From positions 1 through 10,709 of the forward strand of contig DUTE01000089.1 in NCBI GenBank assembly GCA_012842235.1: a stretch of 10,709 nucleotides of DNA, in the 5' to 3' direction. Under the pieces are notes generated by a model. The model was not told the origin of the DNA, ran no database searches, and saw nothing but the letters and a program-made list of their open reading frames with translations. A program made the position numbers and the translations under genes. Source of the stretch: Bacillota bacterium (GTDB lineage: Bacteria; Bacillota; DTU065). Positions 1 through 6,687 of this stretch are shown here, one piece after another (position 1 is the stretch's first letter; the number at the start of each line of letters is the position of its first letter).

Positions 1-98
1 AAAGACTGGCGCTGCAATAAGGCCTCCTAAGTTTTGATCTGTTTGTGGATCCACAAACAGATCAAAACTTAGGAGGCCTTATTGCAGCGCCAGTCTTT
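1..98. repeat. Perfect 98-base palindrome at the window edge, probably a fold-back artefact
   Basis: Bases 1-49 are the exact reverse complement of bases 50-98, with no spacer and a GGATCC at the centre (47-52). The right half reads as the end of a PBP transpeptidase domain (a G-G-x-x-A-A-P-V-F segment) and continues smoothly into the PASTA coding sequence. The left half therefore holds only the antisense copy of the same codons, and the PBP frame meets a TAA at 18-20. A long, perfect, spacerless palindrome at the end of a sequence is what multiple-displacement amplification chimeras or assembly fold-backs produce. A genuine palindrome in the genome cannot be excluded from this sequence alone. 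Confidence 0.95.
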
Positions 99-518
99 AG
101 AGAATTTACCAAAGATGCCCTGCAACAACTTGGAATACGTACCCGGGTAAAAACAGGTGGTCAGATAGTTGTTCCTAATTTAGTAGGTATTAAACGAGAT
201 GATGCAATAAAACAGCTGACTAAAATTGGGCTTAGAGGTAATATAAGAGGTGAAGGGACAAAAGTATCTAGTCAAGAACCAATAGCTGGTTCATTAGTCG
301 AAAGAAATGCTACAGTTACATTAAGATGCACTTCTGAAAGTCTACAGGAAACACCTCGTTTTATTGGTTTGACTTTAGTTGAAGCAAAAAGACTTGCTGA
401 TGCTAGGGGGATAGAACTTAAGATAAAAGGTGAGGGAGTTGTAGCGACCCAAAAACCTGAGGCAGGAAGTATGCTCTCAAGTGGTGATGTGGTAGAGATA
501 ACCTGTATTGCCCATTAA
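45..518 (+). CDS. C-terminal fragment of a PASTA-domain penicillin-binding protein (SpoVD/PbpB/FtsI type)
   Basis: This is the tail of a class B PBP, the transpeptidase that cross-links septal or spore peptidoglycan. Using the nominal 157-residue frame from the GTG at 45, residues about 9-31 (with AAPVF) match the last helix region of the transpeptidase domain. PASTA repeat 1 spans about 40-96 and PASTA repeat 2 about 101-156, each with a VPNLVG- or FIGLT-like start and a QxPxAGS turn. The catalytic SxxK, SxN and KTG motifs lie upstream and are missing. The GTG at 45 is not a real start: it lies inside the palindrome, has no ribosome binding site, and authentic codons begin around 48-51. A PASTA-tailed PBP directly before murE is the standard dcw arrangement in Bacillota. 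I cannot tell from the tail whether it is the vegetative (PbpB) or sporulation (SpoVD) type. The stop at 516-518 lies 28 bases before murE. Confidence 0.9.
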   Translation: MDPQTDQNLGGLIAAPVFREFTKDALQQLGIRTRVKTGGQIVVPNLVGIKRDDAIKQLTKIGLRGNIRGEGTKVSSQEPIAGSLVERNATVTLRCTSESLQETPRFIGLTLVEAKRLADARGIELKIKGEGVVATQKPEAGSMLSSGDVVEITCIAH

Positions 519-533
519 AGAAAAAGCTAAAGC

Positions 534-538
534 AGGAG
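534..538 (+). promoter_or_regulatory. Ribosome binding site fixing the murE start
   Basis: AGGAG lies 8 bases before the ATG at 547. The longer reading from TTG at 508 would place the start inside the preceding gene with no binding site. The in-frame GTG at 538 overlaps this site, so ATG 547 is preferred. Confidence 0.75.
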
Positions 539-546
539 TGAAAGAG

Positions 547-1974
547 ATGGAATTTGCTAAACTGCTTAAAGTGGTAAAAAATAAAAAGGTCAGCGAAGTT
601 GTAGATAACTCTAAAAATGTTGTCCCCGGTAGTGTTTTTGTCTGTATCAAAGGTTTTAAAAGTGATGGACACAATTTTGTTGCAGATGCTCTATCTAAAG
701 GTGCAAAATATATTGTTACTGAGAGAGATTTAGGCCTTTCTAGTGAAACACAGATTATTGTCAAGAATACTCGAAGAGCTCTTGCTGATTTAGCTCATGT
801 TTTTTACGATAATCCATCTAAAAAACTAAACCTTATTGGTGTAACAGGTACAAACGGCAAAACTAGCACTGTGTTTATGTTACATCACATACTTAGTCCT
901 AAAAACGCTGGGTTATTGTCAACAGTAAAGACAATGATCGGTGAAGAAAAGATACCTCAAGAAAGAACCACACCAGAGGCTTTAGAGATAGATCAACTCT
1001 TAGTCAAAATGCTTGAGAATAATACTAGATATGCTGTGATGGAAGTATCATCCCATAGTGTTGTCTTAGAAAGAGTAGCAGGCCTTCACTTTGTTGGAGG
1101 GATCTTTACTAATCTAAGCCAAGATCACCTTGATTTTCACCAAAATATGGAGGAGTATGCCAGAGCAAAACAAGAGTTTTTTTCTCTGCTAAAAAACGAT
1201 AGTGTCGCAGTTTTCAATGCTGATGATCCATATGGTGAATTTATGGTAGAAAAAACCCCAGGAAGAAAGATCGGTTTTGGGTTAAAAAATGGTATTGTCC
1301 AAGCAAAGGATATTGCGGCTTCGGCAACATCAATAAAATATACTTTAACTATTGAAAAAAAAGAGTGGCCAGTAAATTTAGCTATTGGTGGCGAGTTTAA
1401 TGTGGAAAACTCTCTTGGAGCTTTAGCTCTTTGTTATGGGCTAGGCATAGATCTCGATTTTGCTATTTCGAGGCTTGCTACATTTCCAGGGGTTTCGGGA
1501 CGTTTTGAAAACGTTGCTCTTAACCACGATTTCGCTGTTATAGTGGATTATGCTCACACACCAGATGGCTTAGAGAACTTACTCTCTAGTGCTAAAAAGC
1601 AGTGCCAAGGCAGACTCATCGTTGTCTTTGGTTGCGGAGGAGATCGTGACAAGACAAAGAGACCGAAAATGGGTCAAGAGGTTGAAAAATGGGCCGATGT
1701 TATTATTGTCACCTCTGATAATCCCCGGACTGAAGAACCTATGTCGATTATCCAAGATATTTTGCCAGGGATAAAAGAAAAGCCCTACATTGTTGAGGCC
1801 GATAGAAAAAAAGCGATCTTTCTAGCTATAGAGAGCGCAAAGCCTAAGGACATAGTAGTTATTGCTGGCAAAGGCCACGAAGACTACCAAGAGATAAACG
1901 GTGTTAAATACCACTTTGATGATAGAGAAGTAGCTCGAGAGGGGCTGAAAAAGTTTGCTAAAAATCAGTGCTAA
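547..1974 (+). CDS. murE: UDP-N-acetylmuramoyl-L-alanyl-D-glutamate--2,6-diaminopimelate ligase
   Basis: This cytoplasmic Mur ligase adds the third stem-peptide residue to UDP-MurNAc-L-Ala-D-Glu using ATP. From ATG 547 it is 475 residues, close to the usual family length. Visible motifs are an N-terminal substrate domain with SDGHNFV, the P-loop GTNGKT (K at residue 105), TTPEA, the carbamylated-lysine segment ARAKQE (K208), DYAHTPDGL, GCGGDRD, and DNPR at 391-394. The last two are followed by AGKGHEDYQ and a final FDDREVA. DNPR is the established signature of enzymes that select meso-diaminopimelate rather than L-lysine, so a meso-DAP wall is inferred. The last 20 bases overlap murF, which suggests translational coupling. 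No disrupted motif is visible. Confidence 0.97.
   Translation: MEFAKLLKVVKNKKVSEVVDNSKNVVPGSVFVCIKGFKSDGHNFVADALSKGAKYIVTERDLGLSSETQIIVKNTRRALADLAHVFYDNPSKKLNLIGVTGTNGKTSTVFMLHHILSPKNAGLLSTVKTMIGEEKIPQERTTPEALEIDQLLVKMLENNTRYAVMEVSSHSVVLERVAGLHFVGGIFTNLSQDHLDFHQNMEEYARAKQEFFSLLKNDSVAVFNADDPYGEFMVEKTPGRKIGFGLKNGIVQAKDIAASATSIKYTLTIEKKEWPVNLAIGGEFNVENSLGALALCYGLGIDLDFAISRLATFPGVSGRFENVALNHDFAVIVDYAHTPDGLENLLSSAKKQCQGRLIVVFGCGGDRDKTKRPKMGQEVEKWADVIIVTSDNPRTEEPMSIIQDILPGIKEKPYIVEADRKKAIFLAIESAKPKDIVVIAGKGHEDYQEINGVKYHFDDREVAREGLKKFAKNQC
1937..1944 (+). promoter_or_regulatory. Ribosome binding site for murF inside murE
   Basis: GAGAGGGG lies 10 bases before the TTG at 1955. It supports this unusual start codon, which is the only start giving the full N-terminal MurF domain (ISAKKLAQVVGG). 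Confidence 0.6.
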
Positions 1975-3289
1975 AAAACTAGCCCAGGTTGTAGGAGGCA
2001 GATTAGTTGGCAAAGACTCTGAGGTTATAGGTATTGAAATTGATACTAGAAAACTTTCTGGTTCAGAGGTTTTCTTTGCTCTAAAAGGTGAAAATAGTGA
2101 TGGACACAACTACATTAATTCCCAGATCAAAGCTGAGGCAGTAGTAGTGTCTAAAGAGGCCGATTTTCCTACACAGATAATTGTTAAAGATACCCTAAAG
2201 GCTTTAGGGGATCTAGCTAAGTATTATAGAGAACAATTTCAGCCAATAGTTATCGGAATAACAGGTAGTAATGGCAAAACTACCACCAAAGAGATGCTTG
2301 CGGCAATACTGAAAACCCATCAACCAACACTTTATACTAAAGCCAACTACAACAATGAAATCGGTTTGCCACTAACTCTTTTTCAACTTAACAAAGAACA
2401 TCGATATGTTGTCTTGGAGATGGGTATGAGGGGTTTAGGGCAAATTCAGTATCTCGCAGATATTGCCAAACCCTCGGTGGGAATAGTTACTTATATCGGC
2501 GAGGTTCATGCAGAGCTTTTAGGCTCTATCGATAATATAGCCAAAGCTAAAGGTGAACTACTTAGCTCTCTTCCCCAAGACGGTTTAGGTGTAATACCTA
2601 CTGACAAAGATTATTATAACTATTTGAGTTCCTTGACAGAAAATATTCTCTCTTTTGGTGTAGGTGGCGATGTTTATGCTAAAGAGATAAGTTTTGATAA
2701 GTGGAATAAAGCAAGTTTTCTTCTTTGCTATCAGGATAAAACGGTGCCTATCTCTCTTTCGCTTCCTGGAGAACACAATATAAATAATGCCCTAGCAGCA
2801 GCTACTGTAGCTCTTTATTTAGGAATACCTCTAGAGAATATAAAAGCTGCTCTTGAAGGAGAGATTGCTATTAAGCAAAGACTTGTGGAGATCGAAAAAG
2901 GAGATGGCAATCTCATTGTTATCGATGATACTTATAATGCTTCGCCTTCATCAGTAAAAGAGGCCTTAAAACACCTTGCCACAAGAGCTAAAGCTTTAGG
3001 AGTTAAATCTTATGCTGCCTTAGGTGATATGAAAGAACTTGGTAAAAACTCAAAAAAATATCACTATGAAATAGGTAATATAGCCGCAGAACTAGATATT
3101 GATGCTCTCTTTTTGTTAGGAGAAGAGATGGCTATGGCACAAATTGCCGCTAAAGAACATGGGCTACAAGCTCAAATCTGCTCTTCACACCAAGAGATTG
3201 CGGCAAAAGTTCAGGATCTAAAAGGTATTTTACTCTTAAAAGGTTCTCGCTCTATGGCAATGGAGAAGGTTTTAGACTATCTTAACTAA
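1955..3289 (+). CDS. murF: UDP-N-acetylmuramoyl-tripeptide--D-alanyl-D-alanine ligase
   Basis: This ATP-dependent cytoplasmic ligase attaches D-Ala-D-Ala to UDP-MurNAc-tripeptide, completing the pentapeptide precursor. The 444 residues are a normal length. Motifs in order are the N-terminal domain (GIEIDTRKL, FFALKGENSDGHNYI), the P-loop GSNGKTTTKEM (K108), NYNNEIGLPLTL, EMGMRG, the carbamylated-lysine segment AKAKGEL (K199), DDTYNASP at 324-331, LGDMKELG, and LLKGSRSMAMEKV at the C-terminus. The start is TTG at 1955, overlapping murE by 20 bases. A 14-base stretch around SDGHN (2096-2109) is identical to murE 661-674, reflecting the shared ancestry of the two ligases. All recognised residues are in place. 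Confidence 0.97.
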   Translation: MLKISAKKLAQVVGGRLVGKDSEVIGIEIDTRKLSGSEVFFALKGENSDGHNYINSQIKAEAVVVSKEADFPTQIIVKDTLKALGDLAKYYREQFQPIVIGITGSNGKTTTKEMLAAILKTHQPTLYTKANYNNEIGLPLTLFQLNKEHRYVVLEMGMRGLGQIQYLADIAKPSVGIVTYIGEVHAELLGSIDNIAKAKGELLSSLPQDGLGVIPTDKDYYNYLSSLTENILSFGVGGDVYAKEISFDKWNKASFLLCYQDKTVPISLSLPGEHNINNALAAATVALYLGIPLENIKAALEGEIAIKQRLVEIEKGDGNLIVIDDTYNASPSSVKEALKHLATRAKALGVKSYAALGDMKELGKNSKKYHYEIGNIAAELDIDALFLLGEEMAMAQIAAKEHGLQAQICSSHQEIAAKVQDLKGILLLKGSRSMAMEKVLDYLN

Positions 3290-3294
3290 GAAAC

Positions 3295-3317
3295 TAGAGT
3301 TAGCAGATTCTACTCTA
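3295..3317 (+). other. Weak A+T-rich hairpin after murF
   Basis: Arms at 3295-3303 and 3310-3317 can form about 8 pairs with one bulged base around a 6-base loop. A run of five T follows 10 bases later (3328-3332). It could act as a weak terminator or attenuator between murF and mraY. The stem is short and A+T-rich and the T run is displaced, so I would not call it an efficient terminator. Confidence 0.25.
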
Positions 3318-3352
3318 AGGGTTCTAATTTTTGTGCAAAATATGTAAGATTA

Positions 3353-3400
3353 ATGGGATTGAAGGAGGAAGGCCTTCAAAAAAGGAGGGCCGAAAAATAA
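3353..3400 (+). CDS. Possible 15-residue leader ORF directly before mraY
   Basis: ATG 3353 opens a 15-codon frame (MGLKEEGLQKRRAEK) whose TAA at 3398-3400 is separated from the mraY ATG by one base. It runs through both purine-rich SD-like stretches in this gap. I see no good ribosome binding site for it and do not recognise the peptide. If translated, it would couple to mraY and melt the hairpin at 3371-3391. It could equally be chance, since the purine-rich region is naturally open in this frame. Confidence 0.2.
   Translation: MGLKEEGLQKRRAEK
3371..3391 (+). promoter_or_regulatory. mraY ribosome binding site with a small overlapping hairpin
   Basis: AAGGAGGG at 3382-3389 is the best ribosome binding site, 12 bases before ATG 3402, a long but workable spacing. 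GGCCTTC (3371-3377) can pair with GAGGGCC (3385-3391) across a 7-base loop, with one G-U pair, hiding part of this site. A second SD-like sequence, GAAGGAGG at 3361-3368, lies just upstream. A 10-base palindrome, GAAGGCCTTC, occupies 3368-3377. Confidence 0.45.
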
Positions 3401-3401
3401 A

Positions 3402-4364
3402 ATGAACAGTAGCATTTACGCAGGTTTAATAGCTTTTATAACTGTATTGATTTTAGGACCTAAACTGATTGATGCTTTGCATAAACTAAAATACGGGCAG
3501 ACAATAAGGACAGATGGACCAAAAACCCATTTAAAAAAGACCGGAGTCCCTACCATGGGTGGCCTTTTGTTTCTTACAGGCACAACAGTTGCTACTGTTT
3601 TGTTTGCCTATAGATCAGATGAAGCTTTAATAGCACTAGCTATAGTTCTTGGTTATGGCTTTATCGGTTTTTTAGATGACTTTATTATTGTCAAGAAGAA
3701 ACGGAACTTAGGTCTTAAAGCTAGGCAGAAACTGTTTTTTCAGATTGTACTTGGTGTATTAATCGGCCTTTGGGCAGCTCAAAAACCCCATATTGGTACT
3801 TTAATCTATCTGCCTTGGGGTGGTGCCTGGCAGATGCCAGTGTGGCTTTTTGTACCTTTTGTCTCTTTAGTACTTGTGGCAGTATCAAATGCTGTAAATA
3901 TTACCGATGGTCTAGATGGTCTTGCGGCAGGGACAACAGCAATAGCCCTAATCCCTTATATAGTACTGCTCTATCGAAGTGGTAGGCTTGACCTTTTGAC
4001 ATTTACCACGGCTTTACTAGGAGCTTTAGCAGGTTTTTTGTGGTTTAATGCTTACCCAGCACAGATCTTTATGGGAGATACTGGTTCTTTAGCTTTAGGA
4101 GCAGCACTTGGTGCTTTAGCAATTCTTACAGGCACAGAACTGTTCTTAGTTGTTATTGGTGGTCTTTTTGTCATAGAAACTCTATCTGTAATAATTCAAG
4201 TACTTCACTTTAAGAGAACTAAAAAGAGAGTCTTTCGTATGGCACCAATCCACCACCATTTTGAGCTCTTAGGCTGGCCTGAGACAAAGATTGTTATTCG
4301 TTTTTGGATGATTGCTCTTTTCTTTGCAGGTGTTGGTGTAGCATTGTTTCTGAGGTTTTGGTAA
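3402..4364 (+). CDS. mraY: Phospho-N-acetylmuramoyl-pentapeptide transferase
   Basis: MraY is the integral membrane enzyme that moves phospho-MurNAc-pentapeptide from UDP to undecaprenyl phosphate, making lipid I. The 320 residues match the family length and contain about ten hydrophobic segments. Diagnostic motifs are the N-terminal YGQTIRTDGPKTHLKKTGVP segment and GGLLF, the metal-binding aspartates of FLDDF (D92, D93), and NAVNITDGLDGLAAG. FMGDTGSLALG (D226) follows, and then the triple histidine of APIHHHFELLGW (H284-H286). It normally has murD directly downstream; here ftsW follows after 36 bases. Confidence 0.97.
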   Translation: MNSSIYAGLIAFITVLILGPKLIDALHKLKYGQTIRTDGPKTHLKKTGVPTMGGLLFLTGTTVATVLFAYRSDEALIALAIVLGYGFIGFLDDFIIVKKKRNLGLKARQKLFFQIVLGVLIGLWAAQKPHIGTLIYLPWGGAWQMPVWLFVPFVSLVLVAVSNAVNITDGLDGLAAGTTAIALIPYIVLLYRSGRLDLLTFTTALLGALAGFLWFNAYPAQIFMGDTGSLALGAALGALAILTGTELFLVVIGGLFVIETLSVIIQVLHFKRTKKRVFRMAPIHHHFELLGWPETKIVIRFWMIALFFAGVGVALFLRFW

Positions 4365-4365
4365 G

Positions 4366-4386
4366 TTGGCGATAGGCGATTGGCGA
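4366..4386. repeat. Three tandem heptamers between mraY and ftsW
   Basis: Three contiguous 7-base units, TTGGCGA, TAGGCGA and TTGGCGA, fill 4366-4386 and run straight into the ftsW ribosome binding site (GAGGTGA, 4385-4391). The repeat is G+C-richer than its surroundings and encodes nothing. It sits exactly where murD is found in most Bacillota dcw clusters. Heptanucleotide tandem repeats are known as dispersed elements in some bacteria, for example the STRR sequences of cyanobacteria; any relation is inference. Confidence 0.8.
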
Positions 4387-4400
4387 GGTGAATTGCAAGT

Positions 4401-5486
4401 ATGCAACAAAAAGGAAGTGTCGACCTTTGGCTGCTTTTAACAGCAGGTTTACTTCTTGTAATCGGTCTTGTATCACTTCTAAGTGCTAGTTCTGTTGTCT
4501 CGTATCAAGAGCATGGTAGTGCCTATTGGGTATTTTTAAGGCAACTAATCTTTGCTGGAATTGGTGTAGTTGGCTGTATAATAGCTATGGTTTATCCACT
4601 GTCACACATAAAAAAACTTAGTTCGTTGTTACTTCTTGCTTCTGTTATTTTACTAGTTGTAGTTTTACTCATAGGTGGCGAAGTAAAAGGGGGCAAACGC
4701 TGGATTGATCTAGGTCTTTTTTCTATTCAACCTTCTGAGTTTGCCAAGATCTTTTTAATAATCTTCTTAGCCCATTATTTAAGTGAAATAAAAGATCAGA
4801 TACAAACTTTTAAGGGTCTGTTCTGGGCTTTAGTTTTTATGGGAATTGTTGGTGGCCTAATTGTTCTAGGTAAAGACTTAGGAACTGCAGTAGCCTTAAT
4901 GGGTACTTGTTATTTTATGCTTATTGCTGCAGGAGCAAAAAAACAGCATCTAATGATTCTGTTTATTCTTGGCGTTGGGGCATTTCTTGTATTAGCCGTA
5001 ATTGAGCCTTATCGTTTTAATAGATTAATGGCTTTTTTGCACTACGAAGATGATCCATTAGGCGATGGCTATCAGATTATTCAATCTATCTACGCTCTTG
5101 GCTCTGGAGGTATTTTAGGAGCAGGCCTAGGTAAATCAAAACAAAAGTATCTCTATCTACCAGAAAATCATACAGATTTTATCTTTCCTATTGTAGGTGA
5201 AGAGCTAGGATTTATCGGTACATTTACTATTGTTTCTCTCTTTACAATTTATGCCTGGCGTGGTTTAAGAATTGCTATGCGCTCAGATGACCTTTTCCGC
5301 TCTCTTCTAGCAGTAGGCTTAACCATGCAGATAACTTTTCAAGCTTTTTTAAATATTGGTGTTGTTATAGGTTTGTTACCTGTTACAGGGATCACCCTAC
5401 CGTTTTTTAGCTACGGTGGTTCGTCACTTGTTGTATCCCTAGTTAATGTAGGACTTTTACTTAATCTGTCGCGTTATGCAAACTAA
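4401..5486 (+). CDS. ftsW: SEDS-family peptidoglycan glycosyltransferase FtsW (SpoVE-like)
   Basis: FtsW is a polytopic membrane enzyme that polymerises lipid II into glycan strands together with a class B PBP at the septum. The 361-residue protein has about ten hydrophobic segments. SEDS motifs are GGKRW at 97-101, QPSEFAK at 110-116, GKDLGTAV, and LPENHTDFIFPIVGEELG, in which D259 corresponds to the essential catalytic aspartate of the family. The C-terminal motif is TGITLPFFSYGGSSL. ATG 4401 is preceded by GAGGTGA with a 9-base gap. Position before murG matches both ftsW and the sporulation paralogue spoVE of Bacillus. RodA is less likely because of the dcw context. Sequence alone does not separate the division from the sporulation role. 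Confidence 0.93.
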   Translation: MQQKGSVDLWLLLTAGLLLVIGLVSLLSASSVVSYQEHGSAYWVFLRQLIFAGIGVVGCIIAMVYPLSHIKKLSSLLLLASVILLVVVLLIGGEVKGGKRWIDLGLFSIQPSEFAKIFLIIFLAHYLSEIKDQIQTFKGLFWALVFMGIVGGLIVLGKDLGTAVALMGTCYFMLIAAGAKKQHLMILFILGVGAFLVLAVIEPYRFNRLMAFLHYEDDPLGDGYQIIQSIYALGSGGILGAGLGKSKQKYLYLPENHTDFIFPIVGEELGFIGTFTIVSLFTIYAWRGLRIAMRSDDLFRSLLAVGLTMQITFQAFLNIGVVIGLLPVTGITLPFFSYGGSSLVVSLVNVGLLLNLSRYAN

Positions 5487-5506
5487 CAGCTGAGGGGAGG
5501 ATCTTT

Positions 5507-6619
5507 ATGAGAGTTGTTGTTGCTGGAGGTGGCACAGGAGGTCACATCTATCCTGCTTTAGCTATTGCCAAAGCTTTGGGAGGAGAGATCCTTTATATTG
5601 GCGGTCAAAAAGGCATAGAAAAAGAGATTCTCCCTGCTACTGGTTTAGAATATAGGTTAATCGATGTAGAGGGTTTTAGTCGTAAGCTGACATTGAAAAA
5701 TGTTGTTACTGCATATAAGGCTTTCAGAGCAACTAATCAGATGAAAAAGATCTTAAAAGACTATCAACCAGATGTGGTAATTGCCACAGGTGGGTATGTA
5801 TCCGGACCTGTGGGTCAAGCTGCAGCATCGTTAAAGAAACCACTTTTTTTACAGGAACAAAATAGTTACCCAGGAGTCACTATCCGGCTTCTAGCTAAAA
5901 AGGCAGAGAAGATCTTTTTAGGCTCAAAAGGAGCAGAGAGGTATCTGCCTAAAGAAAAGTGTCTCTTTACAGGAAATCCTGTACGTGAAGAGATTATTAA
6001 AGCAAACAGAGAAAACGCCCAAAAAGAATTAGCTCTTTTTGATAAGACGCTTTTATTGATTACAGGTGGCTCCCAAGGAGCAAAAGCTATAAACAATGCC
6101 ATAAGGCCTCTCTATAAAGCCTTTGCCCAAAGAGAGGATCTTGTTGTGGTTCATCACTGTGGCAAAAATGATTTCCCTAATGTATCTGTTGTAAAAAAGA
6201 CCAACTATCCCAAGATCGCATCGGTCTTAGGCGATGAGGCTATTTCTATAGAAAAAAACATCTTCATCACCCCATATATTCAAAATATGGCTTTGATTCT
6301 AGCAGCAAGTGATCTAGTTGTCTGTCGGGCAGGAGCGATCTTTTTAAGTGAAGCTGCAGTACTAGGAATACCTTTAATCCTTGTTCCCTATCCGTATGCA
6401 GCCGAAAACCACCAAACACATAACGCTCGAATATGGCAAGAAACCGGGGCCGGTCGTTTAGTGTTAGAGTCAAATATGGAAGAGATTGAAGATGTACTTT
6501 GGCAACTTCTCGATGATAAAGAAAAGCGGCAAGCCATGGGCAAAAAGGCAAAAACACTTGGCAACCCTCAAGCAACCTTAAATATAGTACAAGAGATAAA
6601 GGCAAGTCTTCTCTCTTGA
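5507..6619 (+). CDS. murG: UDP-N-acetylglucosamine--undecaprenyl-PP-MurNAc-pentapeptide GlcNAc transferase
   Basis: MurG is the peripheral membrane GT-B glycosyltransferase that converts lipid I to lipid II on the cytoplasmic face. The 370 residues are of normal length. The N-terminal domain carries GGGTGGH (7-13), ATGGYVSGPV and QEQNSYPG. The inter-domain region has GNPVR (156-160). The C-terminal UDP-GlcNAc domain has GGSQGAK (187-193), CRAGAIFLSEAAVLGIP and PYPYAAENHQ (294-303). ATG 5507 has GGGGAGG at 5494-5500, 6 bases upstream, and the gene begins 20 bases after ftsW. In related clusters murC, murB or both usually come next; here they do not. Confidence 0.97.
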   Translation: MRVVVAGGGTGGHIYPALAIAKALGGEILYIGGQKGIEKEILPATGLEYRLIDVEGFSRKLTLKNVVTAYKAFRATNQMKKILKDYQPDVVIATGGYVSGPVGQAAASLKKPLFLQEQNSYPGVTIRLLAKKAEKIFLGSKGAERYLPKEKCLFTGNPVREEIIKANRENAQKELALFDKTLLLITGGSQGAKAINNAIRPLYKAFAQREDLVVVHHCGKNDFPNVSVVKKTNYPKIASVLGDEAISIEKNIFITPYIQNMALILAASDLVVCRAGAIFLSEAAVLGIPLILVPYPYAAENHQTHNARIWQETGAGRLVLESNMEEIEDVLWQLLDDKEKRQAMGKKAKTLGNPQATLNIVQEIKASLLS

Positions 6620-6623
6620 TAAT

Positions 6624-6674
6624 CACCTCAGAAGGCTTAGAAACATAATCTGTGATTGAAGCCTTCTGAAGGTG
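6624..6674 (+). promoter_or_regulatory. Long hairpin between murG and murA overlapping the murA ribosome binding site
   Basis: The left arm 6624-6638 pairs with the right arm 6659-6674 over 15 base pairs with a single bulged T. The 20-base loop itself contains AATC-TGT-GATT (6647-6657). The right arm covers most of AAGGTGA (6669-6675), the only plausible ribosome binding site for the murA TTG start at 6688. No T run follows, so it is not a simple terminator. Candidate roles are control of murA translation, RNA processing or stabilisation, or the remnant of a small inserted repeat. Confidence 0.75.
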
Positions 6675-6687
6675 AGGTTGATAGAGA

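Noticed and set aside
508..546. Upstream extension of murE from TTG 508
   Set aside because: It has no ribosome binding site, overlaps the PBP stop, and adds residues not typical of MurE. ATG 547 follows AGGAG at proper spacing.
418..764. Two minus-strand frames opposite the PBP tail and the start of murE
   Set aside because: They overlap each other and two confident genes, and show no domain.
661..2109. Shared 14-base sequence in murE and murF as a repeat element
   Set aside because: It encodes the conserved SDGHN motif of both Mur ligases, so common ancestry and constraint explain it.
3290..3360. Promoter for mraY in the murF-mraY gap
   Set aside because: TTGTGC at 3331 and TAAGAT at 3345 resemble promoter hexamers loosely but do not pair at an acceptable spacing.
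6267..6626. 119-codon minus-strand frame opposite the end of murG
   Set aside because: It is antisense to conserved MurG motifs and has no recognisable domain.
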